The position numbers and the translations under genes were made by a program. A DNA stretch of 7,711 bases, from contig DAOWIV010000033.1 in assembly GCA_030640725.1 (NCBI GenBank), forward strand, positions 1 through 7,711, in the 5' to 3' direction. The notes under the pieces were generated by a model. That model had not been told where the DNA came from. It searched no databases and worked only from the letters and a program-made list of their open reading frames with translations. Every line of letters starts with the position of its first letter. The first letter of the stretch is position 1. This DNA is from Methanosarcinales archaeon. Its GTDB lineage: Archaea > Halobacteriota > Methanosarcinia > Methanosarcinales > Methanogasteraceae. This document shows, piece by piece, positions 6,187-7,711 of the stretch.

Positions 6187-7711
6187 CTATCTCCGTTTGA
6201 ACCTTAACCCGATCCCGATCAGCGCAAGGATTATGATCACCGCGAGGATCGCAAGCAGGGGTGCGCCAGAGACGGCAACCCCGGTCATAAACTCCTCTGA
6301 TGTTTTGACCTCCATCTCGTGCCCTTCAACGTAGTCATCGGATGGATTTGACTCGCTGGATGATTTCACAGGCTTTGTAACGTCTTCGCCGATCCCACCC
6401 GCTACTGTGGTGTCGTTTGCATCGGACTGCGATTTAGCCTGCCGTGTTGTCTCTTCATCCTTGTCAAGCCATCCTGGCGGGTATGTGCCATCATGGCTGC
6501 GAGTTGAATCGGGCTTATCTTCCTGTGCCGGCGTACTTTCAGGTGGTTTCACGTCCCGCTTTGTTGCAGCCGACATCGTTTCACAATACCGTTCATTATC
6601 TTCAGGAGTTAGGTACGTGGAGATGAGTCCTGGTATGTACTCGTCATCAAGAACCGGATTTCCGCATGTGTGATGGCAGCAGGTGACACCGTGCTCCCGC
6701 ACCGATTCAACATACTCGGAAATCAACGTCTTCCTGACCTCGTCCGGCGGACTCCATCGCCCCTTACGCATCGATTCGATCATTCTGCCGAGCATGGACT
6801 GGTATGCGTAAGGATTACTCTCCTTGGCAGCCGCACCGATGTCGATACTGTACTGCTCTTTGTATGCGTCACCAATGTACACATCATACACCTGCTGCCA
6901 CATCGTACCAGTGATAATATCGGGACACGTAGCCTCCCAGCCCCAGAGATACTCCAGAAACTTACTCATCTCCCTCATACCTGCATAGCCCTCGCCCAGC
7001 ATCCCCTTAATCCATTCCGGATTTAAATACCTGGTCCGGAGTTCCTTGTGGATCACCTCATGCAACGATGACACGGTCGGGGCGCGGTCCGGATCACGAT
7101 TGTCGGTTACATATATGTTATCGCTGTTAAAATCCACTCCTGTGACTGCTTTGTATGCACTTGCAATCCCGCCCACGTACTGGAAGACATCATCGTTGTC
7201 GATGAATCCATACAGGTTCGAGTTGGTGTTATGCACAATCGCATCGATCTGTGCAATATTAAGCTCGAAAACATACTCGCCCGGGATTCCCCAGACAAGG
7301 TCGCCATAGATGTGATGCATCCTGCTTTTGTAAACGTTTCCGATATCAGTGTTATTATCCCATGTCCCACTTGCAGCGACCACAGAATCAAGATTCGGTC
7401 CGTAAGTACCGGGGGCTTCAAGGAATATCCGTGACACCGAGAGATAGGTCGCATTCTCTTCGAGTGCGGCTTTGGTATAATCCTCATCCTTGTTCAACTT
7501 ATCGAATATTTCACGGGTGTTGTTTTTGACATAGTTACCATCGCACCCTTCGTCCTGCTCCGGGGTGGCATTCTCAGCAAGCCTGATCGCACGGTCGATG
7601 AGCTTTAATTTCTCCGGAAACAGATCACGATGCAGCCCTGACGGCACCACCATGACATCGATTCTCGGACGCTTAAGATCGCTTCCATTGATCAGTTCGA
7701 CGTCGATCACC
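6187..7711 (-). CDS. Cell-surface CobN/BchH/ChlH-family protein, C-terminal part (runs off right edge)
   Basis: These are the last 507 codons of a second CobN-like surface protein, paralogous to the gene at 5820-1246. By eye, roughly half the residues match over the shared part. It opens with VIDVELINGSDLKRPRIDV, which aligns inside the full copy, so the GTG at 7710 is an internal valine and the gene continues beyond the window. Visible are PSGLHRDLFPEKLKLIDRAI (a CobN segment closer to the usual family form than in the neighbour), NPEWIKGMLGEGYAG, CCHHTCGNP (Cys344-Cys349 of the visible part), a polar linker, one membrane helix (about 485-502) and a terminal RFKRR. The membrane topology is therefore the same, with the body outside. 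Whether this copy keeps the HG..EW motif cannot be seen, because that region is upstream. It is followed by spacer B, so the two genes probably have separate promoters. Confidence 0.93.
   Translation of the reverse strand, partial: VIDVELINGSDLKRPRIDVMVVPSGLHRDLFPEKLKLIDRAIRLAENATPEQDEGCDGNYVKNNTREIFDKLNKDEDYTKAALEENATYLSVSRIFLEAPGTYGPNLDSVVAASGTWDNNTDIGNVYKSRMHHIYGDLVWGIPGEYVFELNIAQIDAIVHNTNSNLYGFIDNDDVFQYVGGIASAYKAVTGVDFNSDNIYVTDNRDPDRAPTVSSLHEVIHKELRTRYLNPEWIKGMLGEGYAGMREMSKFLEYLWGWEATCPDIITGTMWQQVYDVYIGDAYKEQYSIDIGAAAKESNPYAYQSMLGRMIESMRKGRWSPPDEVRKTLISEYVESVREHGVTCCHHTCGNPVLDDEYIPGLISTYLTPEDNERYCETMSAATKRDVKPPESTPAQEDKPDSTRSHDGTYPPGWLDKDEETTRQAKSQSDANDTTVAGGIGEDVTKPVKSSSESNPSDDYVEGHEMEVKTSEEFMTGVAVSGAPLLAILAVIIILALIGIGLRFKRR

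Noticed and set aside
7708..7710. GTG at 7710 as the start of the second cobN-like gene
   Set aside because: It aligns with an internal Val (VIDVELIN) of the complete paralogue, so the gene continues past the window edge.
1..7711. CRISPR array, tRNA/rRNA genes, insertion sequence or transposase
   Set aside because: No regularly spaced short repeats, tRNA-like folds, or transposase motifs were recognised. The only repeats are the paralogous genes and their spacers.

Overview
The window looks archaeal, most likely from a Methanomicrobia/ANME-type (Halobacteriota) lineage. This rests on cell-surface CobN/Mg-chelatase-like proteins of the kind found in methanogens and their relatives, strong GGAGG and GAGGTGA ribosome binding sites, BRE/TATA-like promoters, many N-glycosylation sequons, and secreted proteins with a short C-terminal anchor or a dockerin. 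The exact lineage is an inference and cannot be fixed from the window.

All recognisable genes are on the minus strand. In transcription order they are: (1) the C-terminal 507 codons of a CobN/BchH/ChlH-family surface protein that enters from beyond the right edge (7711-6187); (2) a complete 1524-residue paralogue with signal peptide and C-terminal membrane anchor (5820-1246); (3) a 231-residue secreted protein ending in a type I dockerin (876-181); (4) the first 44 codons of another small secreted protein (132-1), 48 bp further on and probably in the same transcript.

The two long non-coding spacers (5821-6186 and 877-1245) are copies of each other, about 86% identical over their gene-3'-end half by hand count. 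Each holds, in transcript order, a perfect 12-bp inverted repeat just after the cobN-like stop codon, a conserved block of about 150 bp, a BRE/TATA-like promoter, a leader of about 100 nt that has diverged, and a conserved A-rich block running into the Shine-Dalgarno. Spacer plus gene therefore repeats with a period of about 4.94 kb. In the downstream copy the dockerin gene stands where another cobN-like gene would be expected, so all three genes probably share one regulatory cassette.

Taken together this reads as a surface-displayed, heavily glycosylated tetrapyrrole- or metal-binding system with a dockerin partner, not a cytoplasmic ATP-driven chelatase. The full-length copy has lost most of the family's HG..EW motif, and its orientation puts it outside the cell, away from ATP and AAA+ partners. 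The homology is read directly from motifs; the binding role and the partnership are inference.
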